A DNA stretch of 64,000 nt, from assembly GCF_000002425.4 (NCBI RefSeq), contig NC_037256.1:17396586-17460585 (forward strand), written 5' to 3'. The notes under the pieces are model-generated. The model was given only the letters and a program-made list of their open reading frames with translations. It ran no database searches and was not told the origin of the DNA. The translations under genes were made by a program, and so were the position numbers. This DNA comes from Physcomitrium patens. Lineage: Eukaryota > Streptophyta > Bryopsida > Funariales > Funariaceae. Below are positions 11,219 through 22,977 of the stretch, in pieces. Within the stretch, counting starts at the first letter, position 1. Each line of letters starts with the position of its first letter.

Positions 11219-11769
11219 TATCAAGGACAAAGACTCGATGAGGGAAAATATACACAAAAGGCTATCTCGATATAATAAGTCAAAATATAAACAAGTATGT
11301 ATATTAAAATGAAACTGGAATGGCTATTGCCACAAGATAAGAAACTAAAGACTCTTGAACTTGGACTAGAAGGAAGAAAGGAGTTGACAAGAGTGTAGAA
11401 GCCTTCACTCTTGCCTCTATATATACTATCTAACTAGGGGCTACGTGGCAACGTTCTATAGGACCTTCAATATGTGTTGACTTTGTAGGACACATGCCTT
11501 GACTTACAAGGCAAGTTTTTCTACGTGTGGGCCACATAGTTAGCTTGATCTTCAAGCTAACAACATGTGTGGCACATGGCCAACTTGTTGACTACGTTTC
11601 TAATCCAAAAATTCAATTAAAGACACCTATGAAGTCAAAGCAGTGTCTAGGAAGTTTCTAGGAAGCTTCTATATTAAATATTATAGAATTAACTTACTTT
11701 TATCTACTTTTACTTACTTCTACCTATTTCTATATGTAATTATTAGCTTACATGATTATGGCCGTGACA
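11219..11769 (-). repeat. 5' LTR of copy 1
   Basis: It matches 5401-5952 with about a dozen substitutions and a 1-base indel, and ends CCGTGACA followed by the acatg target duplication. It has the same hairpin (11539-11561). The terminal TG at the inner edge reads TA. Confidence 0.93.
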
Positions 11770-12327
11770 ACATGTGGCATTCCATGCTCCATGTGTGCAA
11801 TTTATAAATCCAAAAAATCATCATATTCATAGTCTATGAAAATTTCTTTAAGTTAATTTCTATGCTTCTTATGATTTGGACATACTAAAAAAAATTGGAC
11901 TAACTTCTTGCTATCATGGCTATGAAACTTGGCATAATATGAGCTATCATCCAATATAGCTTTGTTGTAATGATATGTGGTTGCTGCAAAATGATTGAAT
12001 AATTTCTTTGTTTTTATACAAAAAAGTTTTAGTCCACCTCTACATCACCAATTTTGATACCTATTATTAGATATATTCTACATAGGCTATGTTTTTATTA
12101 GTAGCTCTCTATATTCATCTATAGTTGGTGTTAATTGGCCAATTGCCTTTCTCATAAATCTTTTTTGATAAGATGTTGATCTTAGAGCTATAATCCACGA
12201 ATATTAAAATTGGTTATTTAAGGCCTCCAATCTTTATACATATCTCTATAGTAGCACTTATCCAAAATAGATGAATATAAGCTGTCAAAGCTTTTCTTTC
12301 ATTCTTCCATATCTTTTTGGCCTCACA

Positions 12328-12555
12328 TTAAAATACTTTGGCCTCTATTGTAATTCTTTTTTCTTGATTTTTGTTAATGTTAGCTTTTACCTTGATGTTG
12401 GCCATTCTATCACATAAAAATATTTGTAGCACTTCATTCTCTATTTCATCATATAAAAAATTTTCTATAACTTTAATTTTTGAATTTTGAGTCTTATCAT
12501 AAATGATTCTATACTTTTTGTTTTGGTCACCATTACCCACATCATTAAATTTCAA
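12328..12555 (-). pseudogene. Decayed fragment within the older Gypsy element
   Basis: 75 open codons rich in Lys, Asn and Ile. I recognise no motif. It lies where the middle of gag-pol of the older element should be, between the copy 1 insertion and the gag-like piece at 14739. The rest of 11775-14738 is AT-rich and stop-ridden; 13956-14186 is a similar short open piece. Probably a chance survivor. Confidence 0.2.
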
Positions 12556-14738
12556 GGTGTAATTGTAGTATTACTCATTTTTTAAATACCTTTTTAGAAT
12601 AAATCTGTAAAAGAGAATTCAAACATAGAGAAAGATTATCCACATGAGTTTACACATTAAGATCACAAAATTAACTATCTTCTCATCTACTAAAACACCT
12701 AAGAATGCTACAATACCTTCCACATTCTATCAATTCTTCTTTTAATAAATAAAATATTACAATTGATAATTCCATCTTACGCATTCACTATTTTTTTTTC
12801 TTTCCAAACTTATAATAATAATATATAATATTGTACTATCTTAATTGACTCCATAAAGTATTTCATAATCCAATCATTGGAATTCTCCAAAATTAACTCT
12901 CATTCCCACTAATCTGCTTCACACAATTTCAAACTCCATAAACTTCTTTTTGTCGAACACTCTCAACTCTCAATAATAAATGTACTATAATTCTTCCATT
13001 CATATCCATATTTCACAAACATCTTCAATTCTTGACTTTTCAATTCTCCACTTATTATTCAGCACATAATAAATTTAATTTTTTATTTGACATTATATAA
13101 ATCAAATCTATCTTTCATTACAAAATTTCACTTCACATTATTCAAAATCCGTCCATTACCTTTTTTTTATAAAAAATAATAAAAATAAGATGTAGTACCA
13201 AGCTTACCCCGGCTCATGACTATCACAGTCTAGTCCTTTCTACTTCTTCTTCAACTGATTTATACTTACTCTAAAATAAATATTCCAACCAATATTTCTT
13301 ACTTAACCACATATCACAACTAAATCATCCATCCTACCTCCTAAATTGATTATCTAATAGATAATTAATCAATTTTACTAATATCTAATTAATGTCCTAC
13401 AAAAATCAATTTCTACCTATTCTATACAAGGCAAATACTTATCCAATCTCCTCTTCTTCTTCTTTGGTCATGAGAGTATCTAGTGCTCTTTTCATTACTA
13501 ATTCAATTATCATTTGCTTCTTCATCTTAATAATATTGATAATAAATTCATAAAAGTCTTTTTTGGCAATACCAAGAATTTTTTATAAGATAAATTCAAT
13601 CTTATCATCCAAAATCTTCTCTTTTAAGATGCCCTTCATATCAACTAAGGATTCAATATCAAATTGAAGCTTATAGACTATTGTCTTATTTTTTTTTCTT
13701 AGTATTGTCTTTCTTCTCCTTGTTTCTTGTTTTTGCCTTTTGTTGCTTATTGATCCTTTTCTTGGAGCAATGTTTCTACCACTTAGGACCTTCTTCTTAT
13801 TAGTTGACTCTCCTAACTCCTCTTCTTCACCAATTTTGTCTCTCTTTGTTTTTTTAATATATCAAAAAATTCCTTCTCTCCATACTTATTCACCAAATAG
13901 GCTTTGATGATAGTTGCATCAACTAGATTATTTCATTTAGTGAGTCTTCTAAAGCTTATATTTTTTTCACTATTATTTTTGTAGATATATTTATAGAGGT
14001 TTCTACCTCCAAATACTTGGCTTCAATAATATAAGTCTTTATTTTTTTATCACATAAAGAATTATTCTTCTCCAATCTATCTTCCATCAATTTTTTCATG
14101 CTTATTCTCTCAAAGTTAGTCTCTACAAGCTCATCCATTACATCTTTAATTTTATCTTCTTTGAAGGTAATAATATCATTCTTCATGGAATTTATATATA
14201 ATCTACAATCACTATATTTATAGTTTGGATCATCACATCAAATACACTTCAATACAAATTCCTTTGTCCTTCAGCCAATCATGAAGTGCCTGACATTGTG
14301 CTTTTTTTCAAAGCATTTATTTTTGCTTTCAATTTTTTCATACCCATCATCAATTCTTTAAATATTTCTTCATCTATAATCTTATTCTTTAAAGAGCTAG
14401 ATGGAATAAAAGTCACCAAAGTTTTTGAAGGAGCTTTATAGCTATTATTGATATTGCTTCCATTCTTGTTCCAAATCCTCTAGATTTCACATATAATTGT
14501 TTAGTAATGAGGCTCAATGTCTCCTCCAACTTCCTCTAATTGGTCGTAACACTACCTTTTGCTATTCCATCTTGAAGAAGAAGCAATCTATATTCTATTA
14601 ATTTATTTGTAGGTTATAAAAATAATTTTATTTTCTTCACTTCTAAAAAGAGCTTTATAGATAATTAGAGTTATCTAAATTTATTCTCAAATTCTCTCAA
14701 TAGCTTATTTGGACCTATATATTTGTTTGACTGTTGGT

Positions 14739-14960
14739 CTATTCAATCAAAAAAATCTTTTTAGTCAACTTTTCAATATCTTCATCAAAGTTTCCATCTC
14801 TTAATTTCTCTTCAAATCTAGTCCATGTGTTCACATTGATGCTTCCATATAGTTGTCTCATCATTTTTTTGATTTTTGAAAAAATTGCTAAATTAAAGGT
14901 ATCAATCATCATATCTTTTGGAATTTGATAGATTTCTATTTCACATGTATAGACCTTCAA
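14739..14960 (-). pseudogene. Gag-like relic of the older Gypsy element
   Basis: A fragment of 73 codons containing NTWTRFEEKLRDGNFDEDIE followed by KLTKKIFL. Plant Gypsy gags have a comparable 'TW..F...L...F.de....' segment. The upstream sequence 14961-16574 is AT-rich and shows no gene; part of it may be this element's LTR. Confidence 0.3.
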
Positions 14961-17117
14961 AAATTTAATAATATTCTTCCTATCAAATATCCTTACTTTG
15001 CCAATAATATCCTTTAATGCTTTTGTGGTCCCTTAAAAAGTTGCATTAGTAACTTTTTGAGCCATAAATATTTGCTTGGCCCTTCAAAATTCATCTACAA
15101 GATTTTAATTACTTCCATTATTTGTACCTTCTTGCTTTGTATCCTCTATCTTGATTTACTAAAGAATTAGTGCTTTGAGGCTCTCTTAGTGGGAGTACTA
15201 ATAGTGTTGTAGTAGAAAGAATTTGCCTCAAAAAAGTACTAGACCTCTAGCTACGACTAATTGTTCAAACGAGTTATAAGTTCAAAATCAATTTTTGGAT
15301 TCAATTTGGACCATATCTTGGATTTTTAGATGAAATTTCTTTCAATCCAAAAAAAAAAATTCTAAAAATCTTAGAAATACTTACTAATCTTAAAATTCTA
15401 ATTTTTGAGACCTCAAGCTACAAAAACCTTTTTATACTTCAATATTATTGTTTGATTATCTTCAAATTTTGCATATACATTTACAATGAGTATATCAATA
15501 CACTGCTCATCTTCACTTATATACACAATATAAAACTCAAGAAACCTTCAAATTTATAAACATATTTTTATTTTTCACACCCTATTCTCACAAAAAACAT
15601 TACTAACTTTGAAAATCCTTCAAAATTTCAATATTAATTCAAACGACATAAAATCAATGCTCAAAAATCTCTTCTCTAGTTTTCTCTCATATTCTATTTT
15701 TTGATCTACCAAAGAACCTTAGAGTCACCATAGTATGTGGTTTTGTACCTCACAATCTGATTTTCATCCAAGTTGACAACCAATCCAATTTGGATATCAA
15801 GCCTTGGCTTCTTCAGGTAAATTTTTCTAAAATCTATTCTTAATTCCTTCTTGTACATGCCTATATCATTTAATTTTCTAATCTATTTTATTTTGTCTTA
15901 TTTATGGGCATACAAAGTAAATAGAAGCCTATTTTGGAAAAAGTCAGCATTAGCACTCTTTAATATTATTATCTTTTTGACTATTATCTATATTTCTAAG
16001 ATAACTTCCTACAATATTTTAAATTAGCATCCTCTATAATGTTATATTTTCTTTTTTCTTTCATTCATTAGCCATATTATATCACAACATTGCCTTATCT
16101 TAAATGGCCACCATAAAGTGGCTTCAAATCCCAACATGATCCTAAAAAAAACATCTTGAAGCCTATTGAGCATAATCTTCAACTAATGGGAATGAAATCC
16201 TCTATCACTCATCTTATCTATCTACATGGGATGGCCTAAGAGCCAAAATATTACACCTTTGATACTTAAGCCCTATAAATTGCTTACCAATAATCTTACA
16301 ATTTCTATCTTTAATTACAAAACTTAAAATATAAACTTATATAAATTAAATAGATATTTTATTTTTATTATTATTTTTTATCACAATCTATAATTTTATA
16401 ATATTTTATATTATTTTTATATGTTATGCTACTTTCTAGTATAACACTACTAGAGAGTTGTAATGAGCTTAAAGAACATGTAAAAATTTGGAATATATTG
16501 GCGACTTTTGAAATAAAATAGGTTGTTATTGAACTTAAACCTTGAATTATCATGAAACTTTAGATATATATATATTAAATTAAAAAATCATAAGACCTAC
16601 TTGATTGAATTTTCTTGATAAATATTGAATCCATAATTAATATTAATTTTATTGCTTAAAGATGAAATTGCTCAAGCATCAAGTCAATCATTCTTTATTT
16701 ATGAAAAATTCCATCCTCTTCTTTTGGTATAAGATAAGAATATCTAAAAAATATGTTTGATAAACTTTATTATTTTTTAGATTGATATGTGATCTTAAAA
16801 TCAAATCTTGATAATGACATGCTCTAAGGACCCTTGTAATGTTTCAACATTCATGATGACATAAAATACTCAAGGATCTTGCAATCCATATATAAGATGA
16901 CTAGATTAGAAGTGCCTTCCAAATAGTGACACCATTCTTAAAAAGAATCTATAATTGCAAAAAAAAAAATTCATAGATTTTATAATTGATCTTTGTTGTG
17001 AAAATTTTCTTGAAATCAAAAGCTACAAGGTAGAATTTGTGATTTACTTCCATTTATAATAATAATATATCCAAGGCAAAATTTGATGGATATGTTTCTA
17101 TAAAAAATATCTTAGAC

Positions 17118-18343
17118 AAATAAATGTTGTTGTATTTTGGTTTGACTAATATGTAAAAAAAATACATAAATATATATAATATATAATTTATTATACAATA
17201 TAATGAAAGTTAGATTATTAAATTTTAGTTGGTTACAAAATATAGTTAGATTTCTACTTTGAAGTAGATAGAATAAAAGGGCTACTATTGAGATTGATTT
17301 TTATATTGATAATAATTTTTACATATTTAGAGCCACCCTTATTAGACATTGGTGACTTTTTAATTTTTTAATTTTTTAATTTTTTTATTTGGTGTTTAGG
17401 ATACATCCCATGTAAAATTTATTAAAATAAATATTAGAGAAGGATTTTTATATAAAGTGGAATAGTTAGGCCATCTATATGGATGAATAGAGATGGATGA
17501 TAAAAATCTCTTTTCCTATTAATAAAAATTCATATCCAATGGACATCAAGGAGGTTGCTTGAGGCCTTAATTGGAATTAGGATTACTTTCTTGCTGGAAT
17601 TTTAACATCAAATATGAAAGTTATTAAATTTAGGATTTCATATATAATTTTTGTGCAAATTTTGTGTAATTTGGAATTTTTATAAAAGAAATATAGGTGC
17701 TCAAAGTCAAGATATTGATTTTGTACCTACTATTACTCTTTGGAAAATAATGCATGCATATAAAAGACTTTTGAAGATGATATTATACAATTAAAATGTT
17801 GATTTGAAGGACTACATTTTTTATTCAAAAAAAAAAAGTTTCAAATAGATTTAAAAGAGCAACAATTGCTTGAAGATAGTATTTTTAAATTAAGATTTGT
17901 TAATTAATCAATTTCATGAATGATTTGATTCTAACCATATGTCAAATATTTAGACAAAACTTTAGATAAAAATTTCTATAAATATATATTATTAGATTAT
18001 CAAACTATATACCAAATTTTGTGACATTTGAATTTTGGATTTTTGAGATATAAAGAAAATAATACTTAGGTACTTATAAATTGGAATTTAAAGTAGTTGC
18101 TAGGATTTCTAAGATACCAAATAATTTGTAGTAAATTTATAGTTTATTTTTTTATAGTAAAGCTTAAGAATAAATGCTATATTTTCTAAAAATTTAAGAA
18201 AAATAAAATAACTGAATCAAGAGATATGAAATTCTAAATTTAAAAGGAAAAAAATCTTTTGAAAAAAAAATATATTTTGAAAGGATTTTGCTACAATTTG
18301 AACATTTTGTGCAAAATAAAGGAATTTTTGGAAGCCAAGATTT

Positions 18344-18384
<41 letters not shown>

Positions 18385-18489
18385 GAATTTTTGGAAAAAT
18401 CTTTTGGAAAAAAAAAATATTTTGAAAGGATTTTGCTACAATTTGAACATTTTGTGCAAAATAAAGGAATTTTTGGAAGCCAAGATTTT

Positions 18490-18521
<32 letters not shown>

Positions 18522-18840
18522 GAGATATAGAGCTATGATAAAATTATAATATAAAGATGAGTTTTTGAAAAGAAACTATGGATTTTCTTTCAAATTATTA
18601 AAAATCTAACTTGCAAGCAAATGATTAATTATGATTTAATACAGCAAAGGATGTCAATAAATTTCTAAATGCTCTAAAAAGCCTTATGTACAAATCTTCT
18701 TAAAGGAAAAGGTTTTATTAATAAAATATCTTTTTTTATTATTATATTTATTTATTCTTTATAATAAAAATAAATCACTTATTGAAACTTGGCCAATAAG
18801 TTAAAACTAAACTTTCAATAGCTAGATATCCAATGTATTT
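17118..18840. other. ~1.7-kb AT-rich insert inside the older element
   Basis: Homology to copy 1 stops at about 17118, within the 'TDASD' part of RNase H, and resumes at about 18850. The intervening DNA has no match in the other copies and no open frame of note. It holds a poly-T/A tract near 17352-17388 and the 145-bp duplication at 18253-18520. It may be a solo LTR of another family. Confidence 0.5.
18253..18520. repeat. 145-bp tandem duplication including a TA microsatellite
   Basis: The stretch aaggattttgctacaatttg begins at 18281 and again at 18426. Each copy continues through a shared block to a (TA)n tract (about 18346-18380 and 18491-18518). The open frame across it is a by-product of the repeat. 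Confidence 0.8.
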
Positions 18841-19073
18841 TTAGTTTGAAAATCATGCCATGCAATAATATGATATAAGATTGGTGCAAAAATAATTTCC
18901 TTCTTTAATGCATCAAACAATGCTTTGGCTTCTTTATTCCACTTTAATTTTTTTTTACAAATCAAACATGTAAGTGGAGGTGCAACTTGAAAAAAATTCT
19001 TTATGAAGATCCAATAGTAATTAGGAAAGCCCAAAAACATTGCACATTTCTTATTATTCTTAAAATCTTTCAA
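18822..19073 (-). pseudogene. RT/RNase H connection relic of the older element
   Basis: It reads FLGFPNYYWIFIKNFFQVAP followed by PLTCL, then KLKWNKEAKALFDALKK. The counterpart in copy 1 is FLGFANYYRIFIKDFSRVAT with PLTRL, then QWNQEAEAAFKALK. Further RT remnants continue upstream to about 19900, including a segment aligning with MPFGLTNA. Frameshifts and stops separate the pieces. Confidence 0.75.
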
Positions 19074-20066
19074 TCCATGATAGTCTGAATCTTCTTGAAA
19101 TCTATTATGAGGTCTTTGTTAAAAATGATGGATCTTAGGAAGTCAACTTGAATAGAGTGAAATACACACTTTTTTATCTTAGCATATAACTATGTATCTT
19201 TAAGTTTTTGTAATACACAATAAACATAAAGTCTATATTTTTATATTCTAAAATTAGATTAGAATATTATCTAAATAAAATATGACATAATCATCAAAAA
19301 ATTCATGAAAAATATCATTCATAAGATGTTGAAAAGTGGCTCGTGCATTTGTGAATCCAAAAGGCATCACATTATATTCAAAATATTCATATTTAGTTTA
19401 AAGAGTAATCTTCTATTTATCTCCTTCATTGATGAGGACCAAGTTGTATGCTCCTCATAGATCTATTTTTGTGTAGATCTTTGCTTCATTGATTTGGTCA
19501 AGTTCTGAAATCAAAGATAAAAAATATTTATTTTTTATATTAATCTTATTAAATCCTCCATAGTCTATACAAAGATCTATCATTTATTTTTTTTAAATAA
19601 GATAAAAATTCTAGATTGATATTTTGAATGGTATATGAAGTTCTTAGCTAAGTTCTTATCAATGTACTCCTTTAGTATATCTAACTTGTTTTGTAATAAG
19701 CTATAGATTGGTCCAAATAGCAATTAAGTTTTTTCTTAAAGATCAATTGAATAATCATAAGATCAACGCTTAAGAAGAATATTTGCACTCTTCTTTTCAA
19801 AGACATCTTAAAAATCTTAATATTGATTAGGAATACCTCTTGATATCTTTTCACCATTAGAAATAAGTGTGGCATGTATAGCAAAAGATGACTTTTTTTT
19901 TTTATCACATGCATGAAAGCTCTCGCATCTACTAGTAAGGATTTGGATGTATTAGACTTAAGTATTTCTATTTGATTATAAAAAATTTAGATTAAACTAC
20001 AAGAAAAGTCAAGATTATAAGAAATTCAATCTATTTAAAAATTATAATGTTTTAATCATAATAATC

Positions 20067-20411
20067 TTAAAATAATAGATTCAAAGGAGATTTTATTATA
20101 TCAAATATTACTATGCTATTATGATCTTTGGTTACTACATTTAAAAGAATAATTTCATAGATAATATCTTTAAAAGATAATAAGCAACCATCTATAACTT
20201 CTACATTTACAAGTTTAGTTTTTTTGACTAAAAGTGTTTCTTGTTCTTTAATAAAGTCTTTATTTATAAAACAAGTTGAAGTTCTTGAATCTAATGAAGC
20301 AAAAACTTTGTAATTTTTAGGTCCTAAACATACGTCTATTATAAAATAAAATGAAGGATTTGATGAGATAATAGGACGTTTATTAGGTATCACATATGAT
20401 TCCAACCGCAT
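20067..20411 (-). pseudogene. Protease relic of the older element
   Basis: It starts MRLESYVIPNKRPIISS, matching the MQLEPCTIPNEGPILSS start in copy 1. The active-site region reads SLDSRTSTCFINKDF, with the same D-S-R instead of D-S/T-G. It ends FDIIKSPLNLLF. The shared ATG and the shared Arg suggest that both features belong to the family rather than to one decayed copy. Sequence from 20460 to 21500 holds gag remnants. Confidence 0.75.
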
Positions 20412-21719
20412 GGTCCCTATCGTAGTTGGAAAAACTCATTTTTCAATAAATTTTTTTCTTTGGCAACTATGTACTTTATTTTGTAATTGTATTACTTCTT
20501 TGGATAATATTGAGGAATGTAGTTAGCTTATCTATAATATAAGCATAAACTCTCTTAGCAATATTGAATCTTTTTTTATTTAGTAAGAGATATAAAACAT
20601 AATATATCAATTTGTATTGATTCTAGCCTTGATAAATAAAATTTTGAGAACTTAAGAATTATCATTATTACTTGTTTTATTCTTTTCTAATCAAATTTTT
20701 GTTCTTGACACCTTTTAAATAGTTGATTTTTATATGCAATGGCTTAAGCAATAAATTGTATCAAAGAATTTGCTTTTGACATTATCAATAACAAATCTTT
20801 TACGTTATCCTTCAACATATATCAAAATTAATTAGTAAGAGCTTTATCATTGTAATCCATATTACAAGCAAGGCTTTGGATTTTACCAACATATGTAGTA
20901 GTTGACCATGACTTTTATCATGAAGTTAAAATTTTGATCTCTATTATTCTTACTCGATTTTTTTTAAACATAGGTCATAAATACTTCTAGGAATGAATTT
21001 AAATCATAAAAGAGTTGTGAATCTTTTTCCATTAAAGAAGTAAACAAAAAAAGAGCACTTCCTAATAGAAGTGCATCTATGAATCCAACTTGAGTAAATC
21101 CATAAGAATATTGGAAAAGATGCAACCTTATATAGAACTTGATTTGTTGCAAAAATCTTCAAAATTTTGATCTTGTTCCATCAAACTTCTTGGACATACT
21201 AATCTTTACTTCCCTTGTGCTTGTAGAAATAAGATTTTCTGAATTTGGTTGTGATGTTGATTTACTTGCTTCCTTTAAGTTCACAACTTTTTGGTGTAGA
21301 TTCTAGACTTCTTCTATAGGCATAGAAATATTACTTTTGTGGTTGACATTGGTCATGCATAAAAGTTTCATTCTAAGAGTGTTGATAAGTTCTTGAAGAT
21401 CTATAATAAATATAAATCTATTTTCACTTCTACTTAGTATAGCATCCATAATTTTACCTTCTATTTTATATAATTTAATAAATCTATAAATCAAATAAAG
21501 GATAGTAATTCACAACCTCTAATATCAAATAAAAATTTCTGCAAAGAAAAGTGATCTATACTTTATAAAAAAAAATTAAAAAAATCAAGGTTTATAAAAT
21601 AAAGTATGTTAATTCAAAAGTAGGTGATTTACAATCTTTAAAATACAACAATAGAAGTGAAGTAATTTACTTACTTCTAAAAACAAGTCAAGAATAATGA
21701 GTTAGTACTCTTGTCAATA

Positions 21720-22280
21720 TGTCAAGGATAAGAATTTAAAGAAGATGCATAAATAAGTAAAAAATAAATCAATGAGGGATGAAAAAATAAAAATGAGAAA
21801 ATAAATATATTTAATAAGAATTTGGAATGGCTATTGCTAAAAATTAGGAAGCTGAAGACTTATGAAACAAAAGTAATTAGAAGTAAGAAAGAAATTGACA
21901 AGAGCAAAGAAGACTTCACTCTCATTTCTATATATATTATCTATCTAAGAACTACGTGACAATGTTCTATAAGACCTTTAACATGTGTCCAATTTATAAG
22001 TCACATGTCTAACTTTCAAGATAAGTTTTCTATATGTGCACCATATAGTCAATTTATTCTACAAGCTATTAATATATGTAATATAGGGCTAATTTTTTAT
22101 CTAAATTTTTAACTTATTAATTACCTATAGATATGTGTAAAGATGAAAATACATCTATAAAGTTTCTAAAAAGCTTTTTTTTAAGATATTATGAAATTGA
22201 TTCATTTTTATTTATTTCTATTAATTCATATTACTTAGATAATTACTAAAATAAATATTTCCATGATAATAGGCATGACA
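21720..22280 (-). repeat. 5' LTR of the older element
   Basis: It begins TGTCAAGGATAAGAATTTAA and ends GGCATGACA. It is clearly homologous to the LTRs at 5401, 11219, 46765 and 52591 but far more diverged and AT-shifted. The central hairpin is degraded to a partial ctacaagctatta. Confidence 0.85.
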
Positions 22281-22317
22281 AGAGTTTTTTATATGATTAG
22301 TAGTCTACACTTGATAA

Positions 22318-22977
22318 TATGTACATCCTTTATGATCTTTCAAATCAAGAAATATTCCTTTCAATTTGAAGGATATAAAATAATATCCTTAAGAATTTTT
22401 ATTAATTGGCTAAGAAGAAATTCATGACAAAAGAGGTATGGATACAATGGCTTTAAGAATCTCATACTTAGTAATGCAATTTTTTTACCATCAATATATT
22501 GGAAGGGTGAATTATGTGCATGAAAAACTATAGCAAGTACAAACAATTGTTCAAAGATTCATAAGAGCCTTATGACTTTAGAAGCCAACATTTGCCGCTT
22601 ATAGCATATACAATTAACAAGATCCAACCATACAAAAACTTTTTGATTTCTAAGATTAAAGATGCTTAATCAAATTGATAAAGCAATACAAATTCAAAGC
22701 CATAAAGGACAGCAATTGGACAAATTTATTATAAGCTAGTGAGAACCACAACAAGATATTCCTTTTTAAGCTTGTAATAAAGATGGTGAAGTTTGTCAAT
22801 GCAATGAGGGATGATAATGGCTTTATATAAGCATACAAGGCTATGATCAAATGTGACTTGTTATTTTATGTAATTGGCAAGTAGCATGTCAAATATTTCT
22901 TACCAAAACTATTGTTGATTGAGGCCAAGTATAAATTTTACTTTGATAGTATAGTTTTACCATTTTTTTTTACATAA
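22318..22977 (+). pseudogene. Decayed plus-strand coding relic, unknown family
   Basis: A long frame can be followed on the plus strand with only a few stops. Pieces include QKRYGYNGFKNLILSNAIFL, PSIYWKGELC, KTIASTNNCSKIHKSLMTLE, then IQIQSHKGQQLDKFI. After a one-base shift it continues with SENHNKIF, MVKFVNAMRDDNGFI, AYKAMIKCDLL, HVKYFLPKLLL and a stop at 22975. Two stops (TAA, TAG) fall where Gln would fit. Amino-acid composition and low stop density look like former coding sequence. I do not recognise the family. Its orientation is opposite to the neighbouring LTR elements. Confidence 0.45.

Larger units (their letters stand above)
5401..11769 (-). mobile_element. Complete Ty3/Gypsy chromovirus, copy 1
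   Basis: A 6369-bp LTR retrotransposon lies on the minus strand. It has two LTRs of about 550 bp (TG...CA ends; the inner T-G of the 11219 LTR reads TA), a 5-bp target duplication and a polypurine tract beside the 3' LTR. The order is gag, protease, reverse transcriptase, RNase H, integrase with a GPF motif, then chromodomain, which places it among chromoviruses. By eye the LTRs differ at about 13 positions, roughly 2-3 percent, so the insertion is fairly recent. Gag carries internal stops. Pol carries stops at 9641, 8249, 7687, 7201 and 6646 and a frameshift near 7740, so this copy is not autonomous. Confidence 0.95.
2346..14960 (-). mobile_element. Old decayed Ty3/Gypsy element, split by a younger insertion
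   Basis: Minus-strand fragments lie in the order expected for one Gypsy element read from high to low coordinates: a gag-like piece (14739-14960), then a reverse-transcriptase thumb/connection piece (3924-4265), then an integrase C-terminal piece (2346-2609). The complete chromovirus at 5401-11769, with a target duplication, interrupts it. Almost all of the interior is stop-ridden and AT-enriched. Its LTRs were not identified; they may lie in 1-2300 and 15000-16500. Treating the two halves as one element is inference from order and orientation. Confidence 0.4.
16575..22280 (-). mobile_element. Older truncated relative of the chromovirus
   Basis: From 22280 downwards one finds an LTR homologous to those of copies 1 and 2, gag remnants, a protease relic (20067-20411), RT pieces (18822-19900) and, after an interruption, RNase H to linker sequence at about 16580-17118 that aligns with 7925-8425 of copy 1. 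Integrase, chromodomain and the 3' LTR are absent, so the element is truncated at about 16575. Many stops and a high A+T content mark it as older than copies 1 and 2. Confidence 0.8.

Noticed and set aside
18259-18519. 86-codon plus-strand open frame with Ile-Tyr repeats
   Set aside because: It is produced by the TA microsatellite and the 145-bp duplication; there is no independent coding evidence.
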